This document shows positions 46,870 to 58,080 of a stretch of DNA of 64,000 bases, one piece after another. Every line of letters starts with the position of its first letter. Position 1 is the stretch's first letter. Both the position numbers and the translations under genes were made by a program. The notes under the pieces are model-generated. The model was not told the DNA's origin, ran no database searches, and was given only the letters and a program-made list of their open reading frames with translations. The stretch comes from Anthopleura xanthogrammica (Eukaryota; Cnidaria; Anthozoa; Actiniaria; Actiniidae). The stretch is taken from NCBI GenBank assembly GCA_964019055.1, contig OZ025208.1, positions 1,593,501 to 1,657,500 on the forward strand. The letters run 5' to 3'.

Positions 46870-47077
46870 AGAAAAAGGTGAAATACATTGATAGCTGTGA
46901 ACGTTTTAAAAGTCACTGAATGTCACTATCTTTTGTAGAGCTGCGTTACCGAAGTATACTGCTACCACAAGGGTTAGTACATAACTGATCATCTTCCGTT
47001 GATCCTAAAACTGTTATATTTGCCTTTAACATTGTTTAAAATACATAAATAGGTTCTTTGAAGCTTTGAAGCTGTTA
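46870..47077. other. Intron sequence; no feature
   Basis: Short spacer between exon 2 and a MITE. Confidence 0.4.
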
Positions 47078-47379
47078 CTTACAACCATTATCGTTGAAGT
47101 GCGACTCCCGAAGTTTGATGTCTCGTTTGCGAACTAACGTTTCGACTGCCGTCAATCAAAGAACTAAGCTAGACAAATTACATTTTTGAGAGAGATTTTG
47201 GACTGAATTAAATATTTTAATCCTCTAATCTTCTAAAATCTTTAATTCCGTCTAAAATTTCTCTGAATAATGTAATTATTCTAGTTTAGTTCCTTGATTG
47301 ACGACCATCGAAATGTTAGTTGGCAAAAGAGACATCACACTTCGGTGGTTGCTCTTCAGTCAACGATAATGGTTGTAAG
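47078..47379. mobile_element. 302-bp inverted-repeat MITE
   Basis: Starts CTTACAACCATTATCGTTGA and ends with its complement. Longer imperfect pairing (TTGATTGACG, AACTAACATTTCG-like blocks) extends inward over 100 bp on each side. The target duplication is not clear. Confidence 0.75.
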
Positions 47380-48051
47380 GAAAAAGAGCAGCCTGAAATG
47401 ACGATTGTTTGAATATTTGGATAAGTGAAGAAACAATATCACATATTGCAATGCACGCGGTGCCACTTTGTTATGCGTAGTAAGTAAAAAACTTGCATAA
47501 AACAGTCTGTTTTCGTTGCTCTATCTCTTCAAAGCTATCGAGGAGTCAAGGGAGCTGACCAGCGTAAATCTTTACCCGAAATATATTCTTTATATTTAGA
47601 TAGGAATCTATATACAAATAGCAAGTATAATTCACTTTCATTATTTCAAAGACATATACTTTCGTAATAGTTGTAATCATGCATCCACCGACGAGTCATG
47701 TGTGTCTTAGGAAAATGTTAAAATAATCTTTCAAAAATATCACTGACGCCTCTGAAGAACGTTACTTTTAACAAATAAAATCCCAGCAGATTTGCATTAC
47801 TTAGTGTGTTGGAAAAACAAATTCGTTTGTTTTATCATCAGAATTCTAAAAGTTGCCGAAATTCAAGAGCTATGATTGGTTGAAATTATAACATCATAAG
47901 TGACCATCCTCCTCTGATCTTTCTATAACATATGTTTACTGAACAAATGAATGAAGATGAAGATGTTTGCTACCATCAGTAACCATTATTAATTGTTTTT
48001 ACAACAAATAATGAACAAGGTTAAAAATCAACAAATATTGTTTTTACTTAC
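47380..48051. other. Intron 1 sequence; no gene
   Basis: No supported feature up to the exon 1 donor at 48051. Confidence 0.45.
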
Positions 48052-48130
48052 GCAAAGAAGCCACCTGATAGATAGATAACCACAGGACTGTTATAGGTAG
48101 CATGTGTAGAATCCACATCTTTACAGGCAT
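48052..48130 (-). CDS. Exon 1: signal peptide of the two-discoidin-domain protein
   Basis: ATG at 48130 (a second ATG at codon 5) opens 26 codons reading MPVKMWILHMLPITVLWLSI then YQVASL. This is a secretory signal with a basic start and hydrophobic core. The donor TTGC|GTAAGT leaves one base, which with GT from exon 2 forms Arg27 before NLYPIG. The full visible order is signal peptide (1-26), discoidin 1 (about 28-176) and discoidin 2 (about 178-325), with more to follow beyond the window. The modules are symmetrical 1-1 phase units that can be duplicated without breaking frame. The product should be extracellular. Family members act in adhesion or lectin-like recognition; I cannot name the gene. 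Confidence 0.8.
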
Positions 48131-48916
48131 CTATTTAATAAAATTATCTTGTGAATACTGAGGTAATGTATGAAAACGACCAGCATATCAGGTATAAAAT
48201 CCTATATTAAAATTATTATAATATCATGTCATGTAATGTCATATTATATTCTATTATAAATTTAGAATTGAATATAGAGTTTCGCGTGCTGTGATTGGTC
48301 GAGCGACCAGTGATTATGAAACGATATTCACTTCGTCTTCGATAGATGTTGAATATTTGCATCGATGACAAGATGTGTCAGAGCACAGAAAATAAGAACT
48401 GTAATTCACTGAAACTCAAGGTGAAATCGTTGTTTATTTATGTAGTCATAATCGGTATTATTCTATTGAATTGCTGTATGTTTTAGGGCACAATATCATT
48501 CGTTCAACTCACACTGTTGACAAGTGTCTGATTCGATCGAGAATACATTCAGTGACTGTGATATCTTTGAGGAAGCTATGCATTTATCTGTAACTGTACA
48601 TGTATATAGTGGTGATAATAAAGACTCAGTAAATGACTTGAGGTCTCGTTATTCAAAGTTTAATTACTATAAGCTTAATAGCGTAATATGTGAACACTGC
48701 CATGCTGTAAGACTTGTACGTGAACCAAGCAGGACTAAAAAATTTGCAGAAAATTTATTTTCTTTGGTACAGCCATATGACTACTTTGTGAGTGGGTGAA
48801 AATTTTATTTTGATATAAAAAAGTTTATTTGGCAGTGAGCAGTTTCGGTCGTGAAATAGATATAGTTATTTCATCAGACATGCTAGTCTTTAAGGTAGTC
48901 TAGGTTAACAAGTAAC
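48131..48916. other. Upstream of the discoidin gene; one unassigned open frame
   Basis: Promoter and 5' UTR of the discoidin gene should lie here, but no TATA or initiator can be assigned with confidence. A plus-strand frame of 91 codons at 48524-48799 (DCDIFEEAMHLSVTVHVYSG, YYKLNSVICEHCHAVRLV) has coding-like composition and no ATG at its start. It could be an exon or transposon remnant of unknown type. Confidence 0.35.
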
Positions 48917-48920
48917 TTAA

Positions 48921-49519
48921 GGTGACTGCCTACTTTTGAACGCTCGAGTTGAGCCCACGATGAATAAAATACGAAATATTATTGAGGAACCATACACGTT
49001 TTGAACTTCAACAGCGCAAAACCTTAAAATTTTGCACGGGACTATATTTTTTACAAGCTTAATTGAAACAACTTCTAAAAATCTACGTAATATCAAATTT
49101 TAAAGAAAAGTTAATTTTTCTAACGCATGAAAAAATAGATTTTTGTAGGAGTTTGACTTTATGAGATTTTTGAGAGCACTGAAAGGGCGAAATATGAAAA
49201 ACCGACGTATTTCTTTGTCTTGTATTCAAAAATATCCATGTGGCATTGTAGAATAATTCACTAGTTGCCATTTGTCTATGATAGAGTCTGCGAAGAACTA
49301 TTATCTTATGAGTCTTTTTGATGAGAAATTTTTTTCTGATGACTTCCGGTGGCGCAATTTTTGCTTCAAAAACTCGCACGTAGGCATCCATTAAATGCTG
49401 ATTATCTCGAAAACGAGCTCGGGACTCCCTATTTTTCTTTTCATATTCGGAATCAGCATTAAATTTGACTATAAAAAAATTGCAGTTAATCGTATTTTTT
49501 CCAAAAGTAGTCAGTCACC
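48921..49519. mobile_element. 599-bp TTAA MITE, copy 2 of the GGTGACTGACTACTT family
   Basis: Ends GGTGACTGCCTACTTTTG and AAAAGTAGTCAGTCACC, with TTAA at 48917-48920 and 49520-49523. The interior matches 26006-26642 in blocks. Confidence 0.88.
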
Positions 49520-49523
49520 TTAA

Positions 49524-50506
49524 TACTCGTTAAAACGCGTTAGTAACGTAATCAAAGCTGTTGTCGCACAATTAAAGTAGCATAAAAGGTTGTTGTCCAC
49601 AGGAAAGGGAAACTTTTGTGCGAAAAAGGTAAGGATTAGCTTGGTGATTTGGCGAGTTTTGGAATGTTCATCATTGAGCTCTAGAATACTTGCACAGGCA
49701 ACCCAGTGAACGCTCAAAGAGCGTCTAGTTTCTACTTATACTCCCTTTATGTCAAGTCGCGTAGGTTTGAGGCCGGGCAACGCCCACGATATTTGAATTG
49801 CCTGTATTACAGTGAGGTCACTCGAACCGTGAACAGTAGGGCGTTCTTCAGACATATTTTTTGCATTCTTTAGTAACCGACCAATCAGGTGCTAGATCGG
49901 ATTGAAGAATTGAAAGGATTGAAAAAAATGTTGAAAACTAAAATAAAAAGACGAATAATTTCACTCAGTATCACAAAATAAGCTCGCTCAACGTGAAATT
50001 AAGGTTTTGTTCGTTATCAAACAACGCAATATGCAGTCATCCATAACTTCACGGAAAAATTATGCAAATCGCGGATTGAAAGCGAGTAAATTCTTCAAAA
50101 CAGTCTTCAGATAGCTACTGAATAGCGTTATGGCGGTTTTAAAAATGATTTTCAAAATTCATGAGCCATTTTGCTAAGGCTAAGAAAGACAATGAAGTTT
50201 TTTGGTGGCCGCTCGTCAACGTTTAAAGTCAATGAGGCCTCGATCGTCTTACTTAAGAAACAAAATCTTATGGAACAGGGCCCCTATGGATACCAGCCTA
50301 TGGCTGAACGGGCTACCCTGTATAAATAAAGTTAACTTCAACTTCTTTATGGTATGATAAAAGGTATGATATCTACCACAGGTAATGAGTAAAACTTTTA
50401 TGTTTTGAGCATGGTTATTTTGTGATACTAAATAGAATATTTATGCATGTCCTTTCTATTCAGGTTTTATATCTCAGACCTTTACCAAAAGCTACAAAAA
50501 ATGTCT
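49524..50506. other. Spacer ending in a LINE 3' tail
   Basis: Near 50258-50340, GGGCTACCCTGTATAAATAA followed by AGTT resembles the 3' terminus of a CR1-type LINE on the plus strand, with no coding part left. The rest is unassigned. Confidence 0.4.
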
Positions 50507-50980
50507 AATGAATGAACGAACGAACGAACGAATGAACGACCGAACGAGCGAATGAACGAACGAATGAACGAATGAGCGAATAAACGAACGAACGAACGAA
50601 CGAACGAATGAACGAATGAGCGAATGAGCGAATGAGCGAATAAACGATCGAACGAATGAACGAATGAACGAATGAACGAATGAACGAATGAACGAATGAA
50701 CGAATAGACGAACGAACGAACGAACGAACGAATGAGCGAATAAACGAACGAACGAACGAACGAACGAATGAACGAATGAGCGAATGAGCGAATGAGCGAA
50801 TAAACGATCGAACGAATGAACGAATGAACGAATGAACGAATGAACGAATGAACGAATGAACGAATGAACGAATGAACGAATGAACGAATGAACGAATGAA
50901 CGAATGAACGAATGAACGAATGAATAAATAAATAAACGAATAAATGAATAGACGAATAAATGAATATATGAATAAATAAT
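50507..50980. repeat. (GAACGAAT)n-type array
   Basis: Blocks of GAACGAAT, GAACGAAC and GAGCGAAT. A block of about 190 bp (from about 50565) is repeated, showing higher-order duplication. Long minus-strand frames (Phe-Ile-Arg-Ser type) are repeat artefacts. Confidence 0.96.
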
Positions 50981-51070
50981 GATGAGAAATAAAAATAGAA
51001 TAATGAGAATAATGAGAACTAAGAATGGAATCCACAGAGTGGCTCTTACTTCACTGCATTCCAATTAGAA

Positions 51071-51090
51071 CTAGACGCTAATGAAGCGTT
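51071..51090 (-). mobile_element. Helitron-like 3' terminus
   Basis: On the minus strand, ACGCT-loop-AGCGT forms a 5-bp hairpin directly followed by CTAG and then a flanking T, as expected for a Helitron 3' end inserted between A and T. The same CTAGACGCT tip occurs at 58870. The hairpin is closer to CTAG than usual, so this is a tentative call. Confidence 0.4.
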
Positions 51091-51739
51091 AACTCGGGTT
51101 TCGTTAAGGGAGGACGGGGCAAAAACGCGTGACCACGTGATTTGCGTGGTGGCGATGGGCTGTGATGTTTTTAAAATTTTTGGTAACGCTGTATGAAGAA
51201 TGTTTTTTTTCCGTAGCAAAATCTTTTGTTCAAATTTTAAAGCGTCCCCGATAGTAAAACGGACAATGGAGATAAAATAATTTTTCGATTTTTTCTCTAC
51301 TGTATATTATAATTACATCATTTTTATCAGCTTACCGGAGAGGAAGGGAAGTGGGGAGGGAGAAGGGAAAGGATGTCGGTATTTGGTAACTGACTGAAGA
51401 GGGTATACTTTCCTTCTCTAATATTTCATCTCAGTCTCTATTTAAGACAAGTAAACGTATTTTCCAGCATGTTTAAAATGTAATAAATCAAAGCGGGGGC
51501 AGCTTAGTGTCAGATATCAGTAGCGTTCATATTTTTACTATTATGTAAGTTGGGCTCCCTGTGGACAAAAACGTCAAAGCACAGAGAATCCAGTTCACTG
51601 CATGCAGGTGTGAAGCTGTTAATCATACATAATTTCGATGGTTGGAAGCCCATTTCCTTTGTGGTACGCGAGACTTTTCTTTTTATTTTGTTGATAAATA
51701 CAAATTATACAGTAACAACTTGAAGTCCATCATAAAAAT

Positions 51740-52858
51740 CCTGTTTTTCCACTGTGGTTCCTTAAAATCAAGGTCTGTAAAGATATCCTGCTTTCAGTTG
51801 AATTATGTAGTTCTCTGTGACTTATCTCATTAATGTTTACATTTATGTTAGTGCCAAAAATGTTAACACTGTCAAGTTCAACAGGTGTTAAACAAGTTTC
51901 ATTATCTATTGTATTGTGAAGCTGAGATCCATTTTTAATGATTGCATCTAAAGTATTTGAGTTCCAGTAACTACAAGGTGAAATGATTGAGTAACATATT
52001 GAATAAAGAGCTGTTGCAAAACATTGCTCTTTGGAACAGTTGTGTTGATCTGGTGTACTTATGTCTTTTACACTGTTGCTTGTTGCAATGTCATATTTTG
52101 TAATTTTTAGACCTTTTAATTCATAAAGATCAGTTGCTCCATATAAACCTTGAAAGTATTGCACTAAATTCTCTATAAATGATATATCTAATAATACACA
52201 TGTCCCCATCTCTAGCATGAGAGTCAAACACTTTAAAATGGCCATTATCAGTACAGTAAATAATACCGACAGCAATACAACCAACTGTTAGAATAAATGA
52301 GCTGTATTGTTCTGTTAGCAATGATTCAAAAGCTCTTTTCATGCCCATGCAGTATTGATATCCTTCAATGGTAGACTCACCATGAACATCACCAGTATAA
52401 CTTTCACTGTAATCTAGCTGGTAATTTTCCTCTGACACTGTAAGCATTGCTGGTAATTCTGTTAGCAGTAAAAACGATTGTCGTGCAAGCTGTGACAAAC
52501 TGCTATACAATTGATTCCCAATATGCATGATTTCTTTCAAGTCATCAGGGTTGGTTATCCCTTTCATTTGGTGATATATTAAAGCACATAAACTCATTGC
52601 CACACATTGTTGCCCTGCATTTTGTCCAAATATAACAACATCCCCTTGACTATATGCTGCACTTACTGTTTTACTAGCATCAACATGGTGGGTGACAGGA
52701 CCTGGGTTTTTCTCTATATCATTACAGAGCTTGTAATTTGCACAGTTGCTTTTATGATCTAAACCCTTATACTCGCTATATGAGAAATTACACGAAAACC
52801 ACCTTACGTATTTGAGATATTTATTCCTGATATTTATCTGTACTGGAATTGTAAACAT
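51740..52858 (-). pseudogene. 2A-like peptide plus tandem cysteine-protease-like domains (Helitron ORF 5' part)
   Basis: ATG 52858 opens a frame with a 2A-like motif DIEKNPGP at residues 47-54. A domain with GDVVIFGQNAGQQCVAMSLC (likely catalytic Cys85) and VFDSHARD (likely catalytic His) follows. It resembles papain-fold deubiquitinases of the herpesvirus tegument type found in animal Helitron polyproteins. Frame is lost near 52205 just after HARD and continues in another frame (YFQGLYGATDLYELKG). That frame enters a second, similar domain (EQCFATALYSICYS, LTPVELDSVNIFGT, LRNHSGKTGFL) up to about 51740. Rep and helicase domains are not present. The element probably ends at the hairpin/CTAG at 51071. 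Confidence 0.6.
52697..52720 (-). promoter_or_regulatory. 2A-like ribosome-skipping motif
   Basis: The eight codons for DIEKNPGP match the D-(V/I)-E-x-N-P-G-P consensus at which ribosomes skip the Gly-Pro bond. The upstream stretch (NYKLCN) is acceptable for such sites. Activity is untested; the motif is intact. Confidence 0.7.
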
Positions 52859-52872
52859 ATCTCATTGAAGAG

Positions 52873-53499
52873 TTAACTATTTACCACGTCTTCTACTAAG
52901 CACGTGCAAGTCCATATGTAGTACAAACCAATATTCACAATCGCTTGTACGATAATACAAATGATTATTTGTGCAAAATCAAATCGTATTTTACGACTAT
53001 TGAATAAAACAAAAACAAACAAATGAATCAGGATATTTAACAAGAAAGTTAAACTTAGATATTTACTTTCCAAATCACTTCGCTGAGTATACTCTTTATC
53101 CAATATGGCGATTTGCTTGTTGTTTGCTTCATCTTCGAAGTTCTGCTCAAGGAGATTTTCGTTTTTCTCAACTTCCGAGAAGTTGATTTCAGCGTCATAG
53201 TTTTCTGTTGAGTTAAGCTTACTAGTCATAGTTTTGTCAGTCTTTTCGAGGTTTGTGCTCAAATATAGTTCATTTCTTTTCAGAGATTTCAACGCTTTCG
53301 AGCTATAAGATTCGTGGACCGACCCGTTCCGAAAAGCCTCTACATCTTTTAGTGTGGGCCTACCACGAATGGCGAGTCCATTTGTATGTGGGATGATCGT
53401 ATTATATGACATAGCACTTTCCAAAGATATCTTCATACGACACAGAATTCCGTAAAGTTTATAGTACGACGAACCGAAGCAGAAGGAGATCATTAACAT
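52873..53499 (-). CDS. Unknown ORF with two membrane segments
   Basis: A 208-codon frame from ATG 53499, ending 14 bp before the 2A/protease frame on the same strand. The first 145 residues are polar and charged (EVEKNENLLEQNFEDEANN). Two hydrophobic segments follow: SLTFLLNILIHLFVFVLF (about 149-166) and FAQIIICIIVQAIVNIGLYY (about 174-193), with a short Cys-containing tail. This suggests a tail-anchored hairpin in a membrane. I recognise no family. Close spacing to the next frame suggests both belong to one mobile unit, but a host exon is possible. A second in-frame ATG lies at codon 22. Confidence 0.4.
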   Translation of the reverse strand: MLMISFCFGSSYYKLYGILCRMKISLESAMSYNTIIPHTNGLAIRGRPTLKDVEAFRNGSVHESYSSKALKSLKRNELYLSTNLEKTDKTMTSKLNSTENYDAEINFSEVEKNENLLEQNFEDEANNKQIAILDKEYTQRSDLESKYLSLTFLLNILIHLFVFVLFNSRKIRFDFAQIIICIIVQAIVNIGLYYIWTCTCLVEDVVNS

Positions 53500-53635
53500 G
53501 CGGTTATGATTCTCACCCCCAGTTCCCAGCGACTCAGCTAGGAACGCCTGGGACTATGACCGCCCTTTTGGCGACCAAATACGACGAAGAACGGCCTGCA
53601 TTTTAAGACTCGGTGGTTCCACAGGAACCCCGAGT

Positions 53636-54192
53636 AATAAATGAATAAATGAATAAACGAATAGACGAATAGACGAATAGACGAATAGACGAATAGACGA
53701 ATAGAGGACTAAATGAATATATGAATAGACGAATAAACGAATAGACGAATAGACGAATAGACGAATAGACGAATAGACGAATAGAAGAATAGACGAATAG
53801 ACGAATAGACGAATAGACGAATAGACGAATAGACGAATAGACGAATAGACGAATAGACGAATAGACGAATAGACGAATAGACGAATAGACGAATAGACGA
53901 ATAGACGAATAGACGAATAGACGAATAGACGAATAGACGAATAGACGAATAGACGAATAGACGAATAGACGAATAGACGAATAGACGAATAGACGAATAG
54001 ACGAATAGACGAATAGACGAATAGACGAATAGACGAATAGACGAATAGACGAATAGACGAATAGACGAATAGACGACTAAATGAATATATGAATAGACGA
54101 ATAAACGAATAAATGAATAGACGAATAAACGAATAAATGAATAAATGTATAAACGAAAAAACGAATAGACGAATAAATGAATAAATGAATAG
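53636..54192. repeat. (GAATAGAC)n octanucleotide array
   Basis: About 65 units, near perfect in the middle, with GAATAAAC/GAATAAAT variants at both ends. Confidence 0.97.
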
Positions 54193-55790
54193 ACTACTTC
54201 AAACCACAGCGACCCACAGCCACTGGTAGAATAAATTATCAGCTGCTAACGTTGCTAGCGTAGAATATAATGACAAGGGATGAAACTTCAAATGGACTCC
54301 TCGAATAAAATTGCTTTTAAAAAATCATGAAATGTCTTTTAAGCTTTAAACCTCAAAATTCTGATACTTGGAAAGTTTGTCTAACGTTTTGTGTGGACAG
54401 AAAAAATCAGCATGGACTTATGTCTTGAAAAAATGGCAACAAATTAAAATCTTGTTTTCGTTCTATCTGCGCCTCGAGTAAGGGGGGACGGAAGTAAAAT
54501 GGAATCTTATAAATCTGACAGGTAGTCATCAAAATCGATGTTTTTACTTCCGTTCTGCATCTAAAAAACTTTTTTCTGTATCTATAATATCTGCATCGAT
54601 TTTGAAGAAATTTCATTGTCATTACTATCTTCCAAAGCTTTAAACGGAAGACGCTCATTTCCGGTTCTATTGTTCATTTCCGCTTCCGTCCCCCCATACT
54701 CGAGGCGCAGATAGAACGAAAAATTCTTGAAGTTACGCATGATAGATTTTATTTTAAACAATGATACCAGTGGCTGTGGGCTCCCTTTGTTCAAACGATA
54801 GGTTTAACGCTTATCTAACATTTCCTGTTATAAAAAGCATTCCATTATTTTGCAAATATGGGAAAAAGTGAATTCTAGAAACAAAATTCTACGGCAGACA
54901 CGCACACCTATATCTGCACACAGTTGTAGAATTGATGACAATCCAACCAATGAACATGAGTTTTCTTAATTGTAAATCGTAAAAATAATAAATGCAGTCT
55001 TGAATAAAGCAGGGGGGACGGATGCTCACCGTATTATTTTAAACAGTTAGAGAAGCACAAAAGAGAAACTCTCCGAAAACAAACAACAGATATCACCCAT
55101 CTTAGCGTTGTTCTCGCCGGCCCGCTATCGATGGATAAGATTCAATAAATATAAAAGTTTCAGATTAAACACCTACTTTACACAGTGTACAATATTGTTT
55201 AAAATTCGTAAAAGTCGCTTAATTTTTTTTAATTGTTCCCTATTACAGAATTTTTCAATTTTTGCTTGAGCTTTTAAAAACGTAAACGAAAACCAATATT
55301 TCAAATTTAAAGTAAATTCGCCATACAGCTCTGAGTTTTTTCAGTTTGAATATGAAAACAATAGCAAATAATATTGAAACTAGTACAGTTCGACGCTTGA
55401 GAGTCATCTTATTCTAACGACAATTCCTATGTCATCGTTCCTAGAGCGCTCCCGCGCCCAAGAAAAAGCCGTTTCAAGCCTCCTTAACAATTGTATATAA
55501 CTTCTGGATGTCATAATTGACCATGAACTTATTTTCCGGATCATATATACTTTATACACAATCAATATTGCAGCATTAGGAGACATACATCCGTATTTGA
55601 TATAATTTCTTTCGATGCAAAACTTCAGTCGTACAACACATTTATTCTTTTCACACCTTCAGTATATATTATTAATTCTACTTTGTGGCATTTTTGCTTA
55701 AAATGTGACTCAGACAAACTCTATAAGTTGAATAAAAGAGTCTTAAATAACGTATTTCAGAATAAGACAAGTGATTATGATTGTTTACTA
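54193..55790. other. Spacer containing a small MITE
   Basis: A 270-bp inverted element lies at 54453-54722 with ends TTTTCGTTCTATCTGCGCCT and its complement, followed inward by GGGGGGACGGAAG. The flanks AAATCTTG/AATTCTTG may be an 8-bp target duplication. Nothing else is supported. Confidence 0.5.
54453..54722. mobile_element. 270-bp MITE
   Basis: Inverted ends of about 40 bp as described for the spacer 54193-55790. No coding capacity. Confidence 0.7.
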
Positions 55791-55794
55791 CATT

Positions 55795-55990
55795 ACTTTA
55801 CAAAGCATTAAATAATTTAGCTCCAAATTAGTTCTGAATATAATATAAGGAGATCTCGTATTACGATGCCCAAATAGCTACATAACTACAACTTGTGGTC
55901 TTAAATCCTTTAGATAGGTAGAACCTAAACTTTGCAATTGTCTCAAGGACAAAATGAGACATTTTAAGAATTTGTTTTCGTCAAAAATTG
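55795..55990 (+). pseudogene. LINE ORF2 C-terminal remnant
   Basis: Translated in broken frames it gives I-R-R-S-R-I-T-M-P-K, T-T-C-G-L-K-S-F-R and VGPKLWNCL. This is the extreme C-terminal pattern of CR1/Jockey-group RT proteins (a basic stretch, G-x-K-S-F-R-x-x-G, then LWN-x-L). Stops are frequent; only about 65 codons remain. Confidence 0.45.
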
Positions 55991-56735
55991 TTTTTGTTTC
56001 CTTTATATTACCATTACTTAGCCTTCATGTGTTATATACATATATATATAGTAGTTCAAGCTCCACTCAGGACATAATTTTCACTTGCAGATTTCCTCAC
56101 TTTTTCCCTTTCTTCATTTATATTAAGGCCTGTCTAACTAGCTCCTTGTTTTATTTTATACCAATGTGTTATATAATGATTATTATTATCAATATTACCT
56201 CGTACAAGGATGTTGTGTCTCTTGAAGACGCACCGAGAGCTTCCCTTCTAAAGACTGCAACCAACTGTACAGAAAGAACTTCAACTGTTGAACCTTTTCT
56301 TTTTTCTCTGGGAAAGTAAGATAACAACTGATAGAAATGGACAAACTGTACCACACTAGATCAAAAGGAAACTTTCGTATATCTAGGGCAGCTGAACTTA
56401 TCTGATGGGGCGTTGTTGGGTGATTTGACTTTAACAGGAAGTTAATATTAAATATTAGCCTATAGTATTGAGCATATGCACCCTAGTCACCATTCCCCTT
56501 CCGAAATTACACACAAGTGTTTACGGAATATTACTGCCCTACGGGATATTATAACAGCCATGCTTAATGTAATACTCCAGTTTCGAGTTCTCTTTTACGC
56601 TGTGTTAGCCTCAATTGTGCGTAAATTATGCAGAAATTTAGATAAAACTCGTGAAATTTCAAAGTATTTTTATTGTCTTCTTTACACACAGATCTCTTGA
56701 ATTTTCACGGGCTGTTACTGAATAAATATAGATTA
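55991..56735. other. Spacer with a 22-bp duplicated insertion-site sequence
   Basis: 56551-56572 (ATAACAGCCATGCTTAATGT then AA) is repeated at 58848-58869. 56573-56614 is repeated in inverted form at 58721-58762. No gene. Confidence 0.5.
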
Positions 56736-56737
56736 CT

Positions 56738-57975
56738 TCATAGAAAGTGCGGCGTACGGGGTTATATTCACGAGTTGTTTGTGTAAAACACGAACGACCG
56801 AGTCTTCGAGCGAGTGAGTGTTTTTACACAAACAACCACAGGTAGCCCAAGCTATGGTTCTGAATATATATAGAGAGAATGTATGGCAGATCAAAAAATT
56901 TCTTTAAAATAAAATAAATTTCATATTTTATTGTTTCTTTACCGGTATATCAATGTTTTATTGCATGTTTTGTGGTTTCCTGACGGTTTGGTTGCATTTT
57001 AAGGCGATTTTAGGAAATTTTATCTCCTCTCTAAAGACGAAGTCAAGGTAGGAATCCTCGTACCAACACATCCAACATCCACATCCAACACATCCAATCC
57101 GAAAATGGCCATATCGCTTCACTTCTTCCCGTCGAAATTCGCAAATATATACGCTCTGCTTTGACAACTTAATCGGCGGACGGATCAGCCTCGCCACGGA
57201 TTCAACGGCTGGTGACAAATCATTAACTATGTGGGGGAGGGTACATGACAAACGTTGACCTTTGCCTAGACTAAAAACCGCTTGAAATAAAAGATTCCTT
57301 ATCCTTATAACCAAAAATAAGATTTCTAGATAATGTTTACGAAATAGAGTTGTAAACGTTCTGGTTTTCCTCTGCATAAATTTTACATTCCGTTCAGCTA
57401 AACATTGGTCTTGTTTCTCGCTGTCATCGAGCGGTTTTTAGTAGGCAAAGGTTACCCTCCCCCACATAGTTAATGATTTGTCACCAGCCGTTGAATCCGT
57501 GGCGAGGCTGATCCGTCCGCCGATTAAGTTGTCAAAGCAGAGCGTATATATTTGCGAATTTCGACGGGAAGAAGTGAAGCGATATGGCCATTTTCGGATT
57601 GGATGTGTTGGATATTTATTGGGCGAAGAGTAGCCAGTGAAAAATTTGCTGTGGAACAGATTTCTGGTGATTTACGGCCTGTTGAACCAAAGTACCCGAG
57701 TACGAGGATTCCTACCTTGACTTCGTCTTTAGAGAGGAGATAAAATTTCCTAAAATCGCCTTAAAATGCAACCAAACCGTCAGGAAACCACAAAACATGC
57801 AATAAAACATTGATATACCGGTAAAGAAACAATAAAATATGAAATTTATTTTATTTTAAAGAAATGTTTTGATCTGCCATACATTCTCTCTACATATGTT
57901 CAGAACCATAGCTTGGGCTACCTGTGAAACAACGAGTGAATATAGCCCCGTACAAAGCACTTTCTATGATGTTTT
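56738..57975. mobile_element. 1.2-kb fold-back (palindromic) element
   Basis: Arms 56738-57285 and 57431-57975 are near-identical inverted copies of about 545 bp around a 145-bp centre. Shared blocks include CACAGGTAGCCCAAGCTATG, ACCGGTATATCAATGTTTTA and GGCGGACGGATCAGCCTCGC. The left arm has an extra 64-bp hairpin (56783-56846). Frames inside (such as 56958-57377 minus) lie in the arms and have no recognised domain. Confidence 0.85.
56783..56846. repeat. 64-bp hairpin inserted in the left arm
   Basis: GTTGTTTGTGTAAAACAC paired with GTGTTTTTACACAAACAAC around CGAGTCTTCGAGCGAG. It is absent from the matching place in the right arm. Confidence 0.75.
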
Positions 57976-58080
57976 CTCTTTATTATATATATAACTAGAA
58001 TTCACATACAAACACGTTCATTTTGATTGAATAAAAATGACAAATTTTGTCGAAACTTTCGTAAGTTTTAAGTTTATAAG

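Noticed and set aside
50492..51064. Phe-Ile-Arg-Ser-type frames of 176-190 codons on the minus strand
   Set aside because: Translation of the (GAACGAAT)n array.
56958..57377. 139-codon minus-strand frame as a gene
   Set aside because: It lies within a palindrome arm, lacks motifs and shows intron-like composition.
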